A stretch of 64,000 nt of DNA from Atriophallophorus winterbourni (Eukaryota > Platyhelminthes > Trematoda > Plagiorchiida > Microphallidae). Below are positions 24,304-36,784 of this stretch, one piece after another; within the stretch, counting starts at the first letter, position 1; each line of letters opens with the position of its first letter. The stretch spans positions 1 through 64,000 of the forward strand of contig JACCGJ010019481.1 in assembly GCA_013407085.1 (NCBI GenBank), given 5' to 3'. The notes under the pieces were generated by a model, which was given only the letters and a program-made list of their open reading frames with translations, was not told the DNA's origin and did no database searches. Position numbers and translations under genes: made by a program.

Positions 24304-24604
24304 TCATATGATTGCGGTTTTTCGAGTGCACCGTAGACGATATTGATATTCGTGTTTATTTTCTTTGTGTCTAATTGCAACGTACAACGCGGAGCCCGCA
24401 AGTACGACGCTATTGCATAACCACCAGGCAGGAGGTTTGTATTCATTGTACAAATAGACTGCCAAAATGGTTTGGAACGCCGCTTTTGCAGTCCCGCTAA
24501 TGGAGTGCGTCAAAGGGCTGGTCACTTGAATCTGAAAGGAACCAACGAACCCCAACGCGAAGCCCAAAATTCCGCTGACGAACAACGTCAAACAGAAACG
24601 ATTA
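24304..24604 (-). CDS. SLC35C1: SLC35C1 exon 7 (C-terminus)
   Basis: A 301-nt last exon with acceptor TTTGCAG before 24604. It codes the last three TM helices, with LFVSGILGFALGF, QIQVTSPLTHSISGTAKA and a WW-containing helix, then a basic Lys/Arg-rich cytosolic tail, and stops at 24304-24306. No clear AATAAA was seen close behind on the minus strand. Confidence 0.93.
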
Positions 24605-24719
24605 CTGCAAATTTTAAAAAGTGATAGTTATATTATATTTTATAGCAGTAAAGGCAAAGAATGGCGTGCTACCGTTAACAGAGATTTTTATGGACCAGCG
24701 ATCTATCTATCTATCTATC

Positions 24720-24806
<87 letters not shown>

Positions 24807-27800
24807 ACACTTGTTTTCGAAGTTGGCACTTGCATCTGATTTCTCAATCCATTTCGCGAAAACCGGTAGACTTAAACCACAGACACGTCCTGATTACTCG
24901 ACCGACCTTAACGAATTGGATATCGCTAGATAGTGTCTGACGCTATTTTTAACTACCGATGTTCTCACGCAATCCTCGGGTACTGAATTATTACGATTTC
25001 GGGACAGTCGTCGTTCGTTTCAGAACTTCCTGTCTCTGTGCGGTGACGGAGAGTGATGATCGGCATATCATCCGAAAGCTCTTGAAGCGTTCGTCGTTAA
25101 TGCACTTCGTATCTCTACAATCTGTTAGTTTCACGACTTGCTTTATAAAAGGAAATACTAAAATTTTCTTTCAAGCTTTGTTGTATAGACATTGAATGAA
25201 CTATCGATAAAGTATCAATCTAGACCGATTGTAAGTGCATAATGTGATTATCGTTCACTGTACAGACATTGTATGATTATTCATTCTGTCAATACACGAG
25301 TTCAGTTACGGTTGTGTTCTGTCAAATCCACGGCAGTAGTGCAGTACAGATCTAACAAGTTTTGAGATCGCGTCATGTATAAGAATTATTTGCTGATTTT
25401 AGCGGTTAAAATTACTTCCATTGAAATTAATTGTTGAAATAAGGGCGATTCAATGAATAAATCAATGTTCAAAGATAAGAAAATATATCTACTGTTTTAC
25501 CTACAAAATAGGTGTGTTGAGTTAGAATACACCTTTGTCCTGGTTTCTCTAGTAGCTCGAGATCCGTGCAAATCATTCCCGGCTAGTGAACACATATGTA
25601 TGGATATATTTGCCAACATAATTATTTTAGTAACAAGGAGAGGCCACCTTGAATCAATCGTACTTGAGCTTGATGCCTTTTTGAAATCAAGTGGTGAATT
25701 CTGAGTAATTACTCACTTCAACAACAAGTATCCATTCGACCATAAAGTTGCGCCTTCGCTCCAGATAATTATTGGAATAAACAGTAGTGCTGCATTCAAA
25801 TTGTTCACGAATGTCAAATGCCAAGCGTTCAGTTGAAAGACTGAAAGTGTTCGCGATACTAGAACGGAGAATAGGGAGCAGCAAACGCTAGAAGATATAC
25901 CAAACAGTGCGCCAAGAGGATTCAAGCTACCTGGGTGGGAAATTTTAAATGGAGAAACAATATAAATAAAATTTCGTTCATTGTCACAAAATGGCAATAC
26001 TGGGTTGAGAAAATTCAAGTAATTGTGACCTTTTTAATTTTTAATTAAATTTTAGTGTGATATGTTAGTTTATCATAAGAGTACATGAAATCATTATCCG
26101 TCCATTAAAGGCAGCTAAGAAACGCTTAAGAAGTCTGAACTGTCAGAAGTTTTAGGATTAATTTAACATCAACGTGTGATTCAATCAGTTGAAAAATGTT
26201 TGTGGTAGCAAGGTTCTTGTTGGCCTCCTTCGGTGGACATCGACCATGGATGTACATCACATGTGCATGAGGGCTTCATGCTCCGCAGCTTTTAGAATGA
26301 CTGAACAGTCCGATTTGGGAGGGAAAATCTCTCACGCAATGAACAGTACTCGGTCTGCTTTCAACAGCCAAAAACTTTCCCTGCTATTCACCAGTTTTCA
26401 TATGCTTTACACAGTTCCTTCAAAGTAAGCGGCTTAGAACATTTTCTTCCCAACTCTTATGGTCAATGCCAAGAGGTTTCATACATCTTTTGCAAACGTC
26501 TTTGTACCGCAAGTTCTGTCTGCGTGATACTCGAATTCCTGATTTCAACTCACCACAGAGGTGATCTTTCGGGATGCGACAATTTTCCATTCTGTAGACG
26601 TGACCAAGCCACCACAGGCGACGCTGTCTCAGTAGGAATAACATGCTCTGTTGACCAGCTTTGAAAGCATTTCAGCATTAGTCACTTTGTCCATCTACGA
26701 TATGTTTAATATAGGACGAATGCTTCGTAGATGGAAAGCATTCATCTTCCCTTCGTATCTTGCACGGATAATACAGGTTTCCGTGCAGTACAGTAAAGCA
26801 TTTGAATCGCACGCGCTGTGCCCCAAACACAAGCATTATTTGGGACAAAATGACAGCTAATTTGTCAATCCACTTATCAATCTCTGTGCCTAGCGATAGG
26901 TTATCCGCAATGATTGAACTAAGATATGTGAAATGGTGTGTTGTTTCAAGCTGACAGTTTCCAGCAGTAATGATTGGAGGCGATACAATCCCTTGACCAA
27001 TGACTTTGGTCTTGCTCATGCTGATTGTTAGCCCAAAATATTTGCATGCCGACGAAAAACAGTCAATTAGCGACTGAAGCTGCTCCTGGGAGTGAGTGAT
27101 AATGGCTGCATCGTCGGCAAACAGCAGGTCACGGATTAGCACATCCTGTACCTTGGTTTTGTGCTCTCAAGCGGTTCAAGTTAATAAGCTTGCCATCACA
27201 TCGCGTGCGTATGTAAATACCTAATGTATTTGTCCTAAATAAAAGTTATAGGTAAAAATAATGTGAAGTTTCAAAATCATGTGTAAAAATGCGTAGATTA
27301 AAACGTTCCAAATTAATAAGTAATAAGCCCGCTAAGAATAAATTTTAGTTCATTAACCGACATGGAGTATGGAATGAATGTTTAGTGGCTGAGTGAGACA
27401 TGCAAAGGTTCGAGTCTTTTATCTGTTTTATTATAAACAACTGTGGTTTCTATGTGTTAATGGCTCTTTTAATTCCATCCCCATCATTGGAAACAAGGCC
27501 AGTACTTAAATTTATCAGGCCATGTATCGATGAGAAGTGTAGCTTTGGAATCGTGTGATACTTAAGCAGAAAACTGCAACCAGATGTTTGAAAACAAAAC
27601 AGTAATGTTGGGATTAATACAAATATAGATCCACGAGTAAACACATAATTTCCTCTTATTTTTAAGCACAGATATCAATCTCTGAAAGAAGTATCAATTG
27701 ATTAATAGAGAAAACCAGTATTTAGCATCATATCAAGTTTTGAACGTAAGGATAAACGCAATGGTGAGATATTGTTATGCATTTATTTAAAATAATTTTG

Positions 27801-30800
27801 ACCCGGATAATAGAAACAAATTGCTTAAGACCTCCAAACAATGTCAGATCTAAGTAACATTTTAAGAAGCCAAATTGTTTTTAATATTTTATACAATCTG
27901 TGCACGAATGCTAACTGACCTAGATCTTTTTCCACTGTAATCCCGAATGCATAACCCGCTGTAATGATCACACAACAGGTCACGGTAGTTAAAGTAACGG
28001 ATTTTCTCAAAGCAACTCGGCCAATTAGCTGAAATGAGGCAATTATGAATAAGTATTCTTCAAACGGAACTAGATAACTCAACATGAATTAGCAGTATTT
28101 CATGTATATTTGTTTTACTCAATTCGTTTGATAGAATATCAACAAAAGTGGCTAATTATTATTTAAAGCTTTACAAAGAAATCACCACAATCCTTCGACT
28201 AAAAAAATTTGAATGGGTAGTTTTGAAAGTAATTAATAGAACAAAGTAATGTGTTGCTCACATCCCCATCCCTTACAACAACACATTACTTTGATCATCC
28301 ATAAGCGCCTCGAGTGCTTGACCAATAATCACTTTGTGATTTGGTGTCTGAACATCGTGGTTCGTTGTACGAACCCTATATAACAGTTGGCATACAAGTA
28401 TAACCTTAATTAATAGAACGCTCTTCATGTTAATAAACCACGGGATTAAAATTAATGCACATCCACACACGATACCATGGGCTAAATTCAATGGTTATCA
28501 CACGTGAAAATTGGACATCTTCGCCGTCCTGGAAATTTAGTAAATAACTGCAAGTGCTAAAAGAGTTTTCAAAAAACCCGTGGATTACGAAATGCTTAAA
28601 CATATTTTAATGTGGTATGTATCAACGACGATTTTAAATTTACGCTGTACCCTGAAAAACATGGCATGACTGTCAGTTATTAGGAAGCGAAATCATTGGT
28701 TATATTCATGTAAGCAGAATTCGGTGATTCTGAATACTGAGAATACGGTTATGTTAGTGGATTTGTAACACTTGTGCCTTTGAAAGGACAGATGTATGGT
28801 TTCATCCCGCCTAACTGATCCTTGGTTAAAACACGAAGAACTAAATTTAATTGGGAGACGTTTGGAACTGATCAAGTACTCATATTAATTGGAAATACAC
28901 AAGGCAGGTTGGGTTTGGTCCATAAAAGGGGTGGAGAATGGATCTCCGGGATCTTGTGTTCATCATTGAGACGCAAATATCAGTTAAGATTTCTATTATA
29001 CTTAATACTTAATTATTCCCATTTACAAAACATTTAATCTTGCCATTTTATATATTCACTTTTGCGTATTCTTTTACGGGTTCACTTGCGGTGGATTAAC
29101 GTAGAGGCACACTATACCAGACTATCGATTCAATTCAATTCAATTTTAATGGTCTAGAAAGCATAGAGCTTTACAAAAATCCACAGATTTGTATGGGAGC
29201 TACGAATAATATAACAAACAAAACTGGATTTGGTTGCTTACTGAGCAGTGCAAGAATCAGGTTAAAATCCAAAGGGCAGAAATTGTTTTCGATTAGCGGG
29301 ATGACAAATGTAGATGCATGGGGTCAAGATGTATAGTTTTCTTCGATGCACGGGTTAAGGGTCAAAACGAATCAAGACTTCTCTTAAACATCGGCTGATT
29401 AAAACATAATCGGGTGGACTGTTCAAAGATAAACAAACTCACACAGCAAAAATTGTCTTCTACAATTGAGTCGCGAGTGAGGGACAGTTAGAGTCAATGT
29501 GTGAGCTATTGTCTTATGCAAGCCCAGTAGATTAAATGAGCATTGTAGAGGGTGATTTGCGGTATTAAAATTATTGCAAACAAAAATCGAATCCCCTCGG
29601 AGACGTCGACGTAGATAATCCAATAAATTCAAGGTTTTGATTCGTTCATTGTACAGTATCTGGCTGAGTCCGGCGACAAGATTGTTCGCTCGATGGTATA
29701 TTCCTTGCAAAGTCGCAAAATTTTTTAAGACCATGCTTGAACTGCATATTCCATCGTGGGTCTGATGTACTTATTTATAATGCGGGGAATTGTCTGTTTT
29801 GATGACCCACAGAAAAATCTTTTTGGGAGTGACAATTTCTGCGACTCATACTGAACTTGACACTTCTTGAAGATCACATAGACTGCCTAATGATACGGTC
29901 AATAACGGGTTATGGGTAGAATGATATTTAGTCATGTCTTCTCGGACGATAATGCGTCTGTGTCCGAAGCGATGACTTACACGAAAATAACTTTGAATTA
30001 TGCAATTTATGTCTTCGTGGATCAGTAATGATAATCTGTTTTTTGAAGCATACCGAACTGAAAAGCACAATGGGACGCGAATCAGTTTGATGCTTGTGAA
30101 AAGAATAAAAATTAATGTGAATATATTGAATTTTACAGCAGTCGAGCAGGAGTAGCCTTTGAATAAAATTTGTATTATACACGTCGTCGTCTCCGAGTGG
30201 ATTTGATTTCGGCTTACAATATTTTGACTACCGCAAATCAACTTTTGTGAAGATTATTTAATATACGAGGCTCGCATAAGCTCACTAATTGACCCTTACT
30301 GCACCTCACATACGACCTCACTGTAGACGACATTTTATCAGTGCGTGTTTGTTTTACATGTGACAATCTACCCGATTATGTTGTGAACTCCCCAAATCAG
30401 CCGATGCTCAATAGAAATCTTGAAGGCTTTGTGGCCCTTTACCCGTGCATCCTGGTCTGACAAATCTTCAGATGTCACCCCACTACGCCAACTTAAGCCA
30501 TTTCTACCCCTTGGATTATTATCTGATTCTTAACCTGGCCAGTAAGCAACCAAATCTCCTTCTTACTTGTTAAATTATTTTTAGTTCCCATATTATTATG
30601 TGGTTTTCTGTAAAGATGTATGCTTTTTAGACCACTAAAATTGGATTTAATTACAAGCTGCGATAAGATTAACCAAAAATTCGATTTGTACCATCCGAGT
30701 TTTATGTACTCTAAAATTCCAGCATCGCTTGCTCATGCGTTCAATGAGAAGCATGCAGCCAATTTAACCCAAAAGTAAATTTTGAACATGGTTTACACAA

Positions 30801-32051
30801 TGAGATATATTATTTGATAAACTGATCACTACATTCAATCACTGAAACGATAAAAATAAAAATGTCCATATTTACATTCCTTTGCGCACACTCATATCAC
30901 GGCCGCTTTCTGCTTGATTGCGCCGACCAGATAGAAGAAGTAAGATCCAGACAAGCATGCCTAAAAATTATAATGAAATAGTGAACAAAATGTTGAATTC
31001 ACTCCGCCTCATTTCAGTCTTCCACTGTTTGAAAGCATGCAGATCCTGGTTGTGCCCAATTTGTCTGTTGAGCGCAAGCAGCATTAAAACGATTGTGTTT
31101 AGTGGAAAGGAAATGTATGCAAATATGCACATTTTGTTCAAGTTTGAGTTTCTTTATGATTAAACAGGTTGTAACTATCAGCATTAAAACCAATGTGTTT
31201 TCATAGCAGAGCCGAAGAAAATAACATTGGTAAAAATATCAATCCCATGGTAAAATAATCAATGTTTGGTTAGTACATATCTTTCAGTGTATGAAATGTG
31301 TTTATACTTAATGAACATTTGCCAAATTTTTACAGTGTTTTCAATAAAATCCATGTTGAATTATTTAACCTAATAACGTGAACTCAGGGTGTAGCATATG
31401 AGCAATATCAATGTTACAAAATTGTAGTCATTTTGCATACACTCGATCGATAGTAAAATGTTTCTTGTTAGCGATATTCACAAATGAATTGAAAAGATAT
31501 GCAACCAGATTCTGTTTGCTTTGGTGTCCGAGCTGTAGGAATTTCAAACAATGCAAGTCAGTCAGTATAACCAATCACTATAACTCACCACATTAAATAG
31601 AATTGTTGGAGATCTAGCCAGGTAGTAGAAGGAGACGCTCAGATAATTGAGACTTAGATTGTTGAAAATGATCATCAACAGGAAAACCAGGGAAAGTGGT
31701 AAAACCTGGTTTATTATGCGACGAGTTGAAACCTACTGAGTTTGAAACTTTCCACGAAAACTCCAGGGAGGGAAACCATGCTTCTTTCCGTAAGAGATGG
31801 GCAATAACATCAATTGAGAAATAAGAGAGCAGCGTTATGCAACACTGAATCCAGGTAAAAAACAACGGGGTGCTCGTCTTGAAAAATGTTATTCACAAGT
31901 GAAACAAACCTGTAGTTGTTGTGTATCCAGTAAAAACTTATTAATAAAAACTAAAGATATGGAAGTCAACCTACTAGAATCAGAATAAGAAGGGAATTTA
32001 CCAGTAAGATGTTACGACGAATGCAATTTTGATGACGTCGGATCTGTTCAT
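24304..32051 (-). CDS. SLC35C1: GDP-fucose transporter, SLC35C1 family (7 exons)
   Basis: Moves GDP-fucose from cytosol into the Golgi lumen in exchange for GMP, feeding fucosyltransferases (family knowledge). Coding exons on the minus strand: 32051-32002, 31970-31910, 31877-31737, 31705-31589, 28028-27920, 25930-25717, 24604-24304. They total 993 nt, 330 residues plus stop; the human protein is about 364. All introns are GT-AG and every phase joins. The product reads as a multi-TM nucleotide-sugar transporter. It has FVVTSYWLTSISLVFINKFL (TM1), TPLFFTWIQCC (TM2), VLPLSLVFLLMIIFNNLSL then SVSFYYLARSPTILFNV in the middle, and VTSPLTHSISGTAKA near the C-terminus, each matching the animal family in order. 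ATG 32051 is the first in-frame Met. FNNLSL replaces the usual FNNLCL and LARSPT the usual GRSLTT. Fucosylated glycans are abundant in flukes, which fits. Confident by homology and gene structure; no transcript seen. Confidence 0.93.
24701..24807. repeat. (ATCT)n microsatellite in SLC35C1 intron 6
   Basis: About 26 units of ATCT with one ATTT interruption, within the last intron of the transporter gene, about 100 bp upstream of the exon 7 acceptor in gene orientation. Confidence 0.97.
25187..25353 (-). repeat. Dispersed repeat A, copy 2 (intron 6)
   Basis: Inverse-orientation partner of 11177-11347. It lies in SLC35C1 intron 6 and shares the ACAGAACACAACCGTAACTG block. No flanking target duplication was recognisable. 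Confidence 0.65.
25717..25930 (-). CDS. SLC35C1: SLC35C1 exon 6
   Basis: A 214-nt exon with acceptor CCCAG before 25930 and donor GTGAGT after 25717. It starts in phase 1, finishing a Gly codon (KDLGSLNPLGALFG), and codes two TM segments including WHLTFVNNLNAALLFIP. The human counterpart has W-LTFYNNVNACILFLP at the same place. Confidence 0.92.
26205..27200 (-). mobile_element. Family C LINE fragment in SLC35C1 intron 5
   Basis: A 5'-truncated copy. RT with VLIRDLLFADDAAIITHSQE (27140-27060), LTISMSKTKVIGQG and HHFTYLSSIIADNLSLGTEI, then after a shift RRLWWLGHVYRMENCRIPKD and LRYKDVCKRCMKPLGID (26644-26420), then 3' UTR to about 26205. The FADD catalytic motif is intact here, unlike in the 5-7 kb copy, but RT is broken near 26680-26850. 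It lies in the same orientation as the host gene. Confidence 0.85.
27920..28028 (-). CDS. SLC35C1: SLC35C1 exon 5
   Basis: A 109-nt exon with acceptor TTTCAG before 28028 and donor GTCAGT after 27920. It joins exon 4 in phase 0 (FNV|LIGRVALRKS) and codes a hydrophobic segment ending FGITVEKDL. This aligns without gaps to the family region between the GRSLTT motif and the next TM helix. Confidence 0.9.
28242..28293. repeat. Inverted repeat in intron 4
   Basis: A perfect 15-bp inverted repeat, CAAAGTAATGTGTTG at 28242-28256 and its complement at 28279-28293, with a 22-base loop. No transposon ends are apparent. Confidence 0.7.
29128..29800 (-). mobile_element. CR1-like LINE 3' fragment in SLC35C1 intron 4
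   Basis: Minus strand: GIYHRANNLVAGLSQILYNE, LNLLDYLRRRLRGDSIFV and SRLNCRRQF (29734-29440) are the end of a CR1 RT. A 3' UTR with TGTAAAGCTCTATGC follows, then a TTGAA-type repeat tail at 29130-29148. It resembles the 3' ends at 40.64 and 49.26 kb. Confidence 0.8.
29801..31586. other. Rest of SLC35C1 intron 4
   Basis: No coding or element signal that I can support. Two long minus-strand ORFs at 29846-30241 overlap each other and show no family motif. Confidence 0.4.
31589..32051 (-). CDS. SLC35C1: SLC35C1 5' exon cluster, exons 1-4
   Basis: Four exons (50, 61, 141 and 117 nt) are separated by introns of 31, 32 and 31 bp. Each intron breaks the frame if retained, and removing all three restores a continuous family-like protein. 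Exon 1 codes the first TM start; exon 1 and 2 share the Trp of SYW across a phase-2 junction. Exon 3 carries TM2 and a WFPSLEFSW stretch like the family's DFPSL segment. Exon 4 carries the FNN and FYYLAR motifs and ends at a strong GTGAGT donor. Confidence 0.92.
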
Positions 32052-32090
32052 GTTTATTCGATAATGTTTGTTAAAATTCTCTGAAGAAAT
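32052..32090 (-). promoter_or_regulatory. SLC35C1 5' leader with candidate (trans-)splice acceptor
   Basis: Going upstream from ATG 32051 on the minus strand there are 29 A-rich bases, then a pyrimidine-rich TTTCTTCAG at about 32081-32089. It could be a spliced-leader acceptor, since flatworms trans-splice many mRNAs, or the acceptor of a 5' UTR intron. It could also be chance. Confidence 0.35.
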
Positions 32091-35000
32091 ACAAAATAAT
32101 AGAAGATAAACATAACGCAAGTAACATTAGCACAATCAGCTTTCCAATTAAGACCAAAAAGTTGAATGAATGATTGTTTTTTGTTCGCCTACTTTTATTA
32201 TCGAGAATGGATGTACAACATGAGCGCATAAATATCTCATACTTTTCACCGTATGAAGAAAAAATTCAATCTGATTTGAAAATAACAATTTATTTAGCCG
32301 TTTCAAAAGCGAAAATCATTACTTGGTTGATAGGCAGCGTTCACATGGTATTGGCTTATTTCCACAGCTACGAGATGATACTTCAGACTATGCCTCCTAA
32401 GTGAACGATTAAGAACACGTTTTTTCCAATATCGCAGGTCCAAACAAATCTTGATGACTTAATTATAACTTTCTATTATATTGATAGTCGTGAATACTGT
32501 TGTAGCCGATCAGATTAGTGATTACGCACGAAATTTCACTCAGAACCATTAGTTTCAACTCGCTGAGTTAACCATCAAGCACTCTTCTACTGATGCACTA
32601 ACGGTCTGTTTCTCCTATTTCCTCGACGGAAAATCACAAATTTCTTTTGGCAATCATTTTTCATTTTCTTTCAGCTTCATGAAGTCATATATTTCTTAAA
32701 ACAATTCGCAATCATTTTCGTCAAGCTTTAAAACTAAATCAACCACTGTGGCGAGTGTTGCGTAACTATTCGCTCCATTAAGTTTCACAGCGAATTTCGT
32801 GAGAGTCTACAGGACACAGCTTAAAGCAGAACATTTTAGTCTGTTTTAGGACACAACAGCTATCAAGCACTTCCGTGTCGCACATAATCACACGAACTAT
32901 AGTTTGAATAGAACCATTCATATAAACTTCTAAAAGATGCTGGAGTTGCAGCAATTCAAAGTATTAATCTCACACGCAAATTTTCTCAGACCCAAATGTT
33001 CAAACCCGTTGTGTGTACGCACTAACTGTTTGCTTATGTTGGTAGAATTGTATGTGCGTGGTTGACCACATGCATTCATATGTTGTATCATCAAATTTAC
33101 AAAATACAAGCCTACTGTTCAGGTTTAAGAATCAGGCCAAAAACTAGCATTTACCATTCTGGATGCATGAAACAACCAGTGAAGATAACGCTGTCGGAGC
33201 AGAATTAAACTTTTCTGTAGACCGAAATCAGTGAGCACCTATGAAGTTTTCATGTTTTCCATCCGCAACATATTCAAATCCGCCGGATGCAATGTAAATG
33301 AAACGCATTTAGTTTCTTTTCGTGTATTGAGTGAATAATTTAGTTTATGAGAGCATACAGTTACACGTGTTTTAGGCATGTGCTCCATACTACCATTTTT
33401 TGTCACCGTGGTAAACCTACGGTGGCCCTATTCACATGATTTCCAAGAGAATAAAGTCAAAGTCACCCAACTAATCCACTTGGAAGTCTCATTTTTCGTA
33501 GTACAAAGATTTCGGTGTTTCAGGTGCTTTAATTTCATGTTTTATGTCTTTATACGAATAACCTGAGGTGTAGTACAGCTGTGAGATTTTTATACCATAA
33601 ATGTTCCAATCTTGAATCCTGACGGTTTGAGCCAAGAAATGTAAGGTTTTCGACTTGTTCATGTTAACTATTACCGCAAATGTTTTTCATTCTGATGAAA
33701 GTAATCTAATAATAACTAAATGGATAATTATATCATTGTTTTAACATTAAGTTTGAAATCTGTTCGGATGTTAAGAATTGATTTGTTAATTAATGCAAAT
33801 ACAGGATGTTTGTTCAAGCTACTGTTTTAACACATTAACGTGTCTGTTGGTATCCGTTTAAACAAAATGATCATGTCCTGCAAGCGTAACAGAATAGAAA
33901 TAGATCTAATCAACATCAGCCAATAAACAAAAATCATTGTCACGTATTACTACTTAAATGGTTTGGTCGATATGGATGGTATCCAAGGCAAGTAAACATC
34001 ATAATCTTGACAATTTGGACGCATAAGTTCAGTTGAAATATTTTCAATACAATATTCTCACCTATTTGCAAGCTTTTTCAGTTAACTTCACGAGATACTT
34101 TGTGAGAAAACTTGAAAACGACTGAAAACATTTTTACAGGCTTAATCAGATGATTATGAGAATATTTTGATGATATTTCTATCAACAATGAACCAACTGT
34201 TTCGCGAACTTGGATGTAATGGAAAAGATGCTTAATTTTTCCAATTAGAATTTATCCGGTATTTTGTTGCCTGTTAAAAACGGAAAAATGATAATCTAAA
34301 AAGGCCCTATGTTACAGCATATACAATGCAAATGTTGTTTTGATATATAAAATTTAGATAATCATACAATAGATGTACAAATGCGAGGTTTGAATTGATT
34401 TTTTTCTTTTTTATTGCAGTTTTAGTTTAATATAGCTGCATGGATGCAGTGATTTGTTAATTGATACCGAGAAGAAATACTCATTTTGATTGGATCAGAT
34501 TTTTATCGCTCAAAATTGATCACCATTCATTTGCGTGACTAAACAGCAGCCTTGTTGCAAATAATTGTTGGACATACTCATTTTCACACAGAATAAAATG
34601 GTTGTGGCTAACGACATATCTCGCTATGAATTTGTAATGATTTTGTTGTCTATTGGAGAGTTTCAAGTTATATAACAAGGGATCCAAATAAAAATATAAT
34701 AAAAAAATTAGTAATTAGTCCAGATTCAAAAACTATTCAGCTCAATTGCGATGCATAAATTACGTTAAAACTTTCTGGAATCACAAAGTCGGGTGTCATA
34801 TTTTTTCAATATTTCGCTACAATATTTTCTGGTTTCACAATAACATAATTCATGATGTATTATTACAGCTTCAGAATATTAAGGTGGTTCCATAACTGCC
34901 ATAAAACGACGATGATTCAGCTGTGTCAAATAGTATGCATTTTATGGAAATATCTAAGTTTATTTATCTCTCGGTATTTCACAATGCTTCGAAACAACGA

Positions 35001-36680
35001 GCATCAATTTTCATTCCACGGTACTTACGCAAACGAACCACTCATGCTGCCATCGATTACACCTCTCACTTAAACCAGAACGATGTGGTCGTTTACCTGA
35101 TCATCATCATGATACGTTAGTTGTACCGTTAAAAATACGCATCATTTTCTCGCAAGATGAAATGTTTGATCACTTCATCTACCAACATTTAACTATCTGA
35201 TATTGTTTATAATTGTGAGAATCATTTTATACTTGTATGAACAAGTATGATTTGCGATTGATAATGATCTTTAAAAATATTTTGTGTCAATGTACCATTT
35301 CTATACTATTTACAATGATGAGTGTCCACGAAGCATTGTTTTTTCACTGAAAATTCCTATGATTTAATACATTTTGAAAGTCAACAGTGACAGCAGTATG
35401 ATTCTATGTCATTCAATGTGTATCATCTATTCATTTATGGATAGATTGCTACCAAATAAAAGAATTGAATATTTGTTAGATTTTAGATTTAAAAAATTTC
35501 ATTTTTCATTGCCACGACATCAAACAGTGGTCGTGATCCATCAAGAATTTCTTCTTGTATTGTGGAAAACATCGAGAGAATTGTTCAGTAAGATTCTTAG
35601 AAAAAACAGACAATCGTTTATAAGAAATGGATTTAATAAACCAAATCAATGCTCTACGCAACATTTTTCTGCCTGTTCGTATATAACCCATCGTTGTACA
35701 TCGAAATCATCGAGTTTTCCTAAATTTTAAATAGCGAAGTCTTTAAAAACATTGAACAATGTTTGTGCAATGTTCAGACCATATAAACCTCCAGAACGTA
35801 TAACTAGATTACTGTCAATAGATTTTTTTCGAATATTATACGTGAAACACACATCGTGAATAGTTTTTTATGAAGCGTACTTCAATAAAACGATTTGTCT
35901 TGCAGTCACTATTTTCTCCTATTCACTTCACTATTCTCCATATTTTTTCCTAATTAGAATTATCTTCATGTATCTATGGAGCAACAAAATGCGAGTTAAC
36001 AACCTCAATTTACAAAAGAATTTTGCATAATTTTACAAATTTACGAGCATATTATTGAAAAATTTGTGTTCTGGGGAAAACGATGAGGCGAGTGTCATCG
36101 TTATATGATGTTGCCAGCATTCATCTATTTACATCGATATTATTAACCGTATGCCAAGTTTAATTTTAATGTTGATGCATTTAGAGAGGAATTAGATGGA
36201 TTTGAAGTCACCGTATATATAGAATTTTACAATTCTCCTAATATGAAATAGCGTGCATACATATGATGACTGAATTTTATTTAAAATTTAGCTTCTTATA
36301 TTTATTATTCGTATCGTTTATACTACCGCGTGTTTTACATAGTAACGTACAATTAAGGTCACGTAAATCATTCACACAGCCCAAACATTGAAACTATGAA
36401 CATTCAGATTAATTGATTACCATAAACAGTAGATCGCTTTTTACAACGGATGCCAGACATTTTTCACTTCACATTTATAATGCAGTTTTATGTTGGAGAC
36501 AAATTCTTTTTCCGATGTTCTTCTTCTTCCGGAACGAAAGCCGAATGTATAAAAATCACTTTATGGTTCTTCATAACAAGAATCAACGGTGAATTCTCCT
36601 TACAATGCAAGTCCTTAGATTAAAGGATTTTCACCCTATCACTCGGAGTTTCAAGTCACATCGTCTGTACAAATTTTATC
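32091..36680. other. No recognised gene
   Basis: Very AT-rich region upstream of SLC35C1. A 118-codon plus-strand ORF at 35374-35730 has no recognisable domain and a low-complexity composition. No promoter element could be assigned. Confidence 0.4.
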
Positions 36681-36784
36681 CTATGCGCTTTGAAAAATTA
36701 ATTGTTCCGATGCTATGGAGAGCATCTCTTTAGGTATCGATGACAAAATGTTCATTACCTGTGGAGAAAGTGTGCTTGCATTAC

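Noticed and set aside
24621..24839. ORF with repeated SIYL residues
   Set aside because: It is a translation of the (ATCT)n microsatellite inside intron 6, on the strand opposite the gene.
25048..25085. GTGATGA...CCGAAAGC resembling a hammerhead core
   Set aside because: The invariant C of CTGANGA is replaced by G and stem I cannot be formed.
27380..27420. GGTTCGAGTC box-B-like motif in intron 5
   Set aside because: The possible box A lies only about 20 bases away and no tRNA-like fold is visible.
28273..28491. Hydrophobic minus-strand ORF in intron 4, first considered as an SLC35C1 exon
   Set aside because: The protein region it would code is supplied in full by exon 4 (31589-31705), which joins exon 5 in phase 0; this ORF lacks the FNN and GR motifs.
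35374..35730. 118-codon plus-strand ORF upstream of SLC35C1
   Set aside because: AT-driven composition, no domain, and an overlapping antisense ORF of similar length; no splice or homology support.
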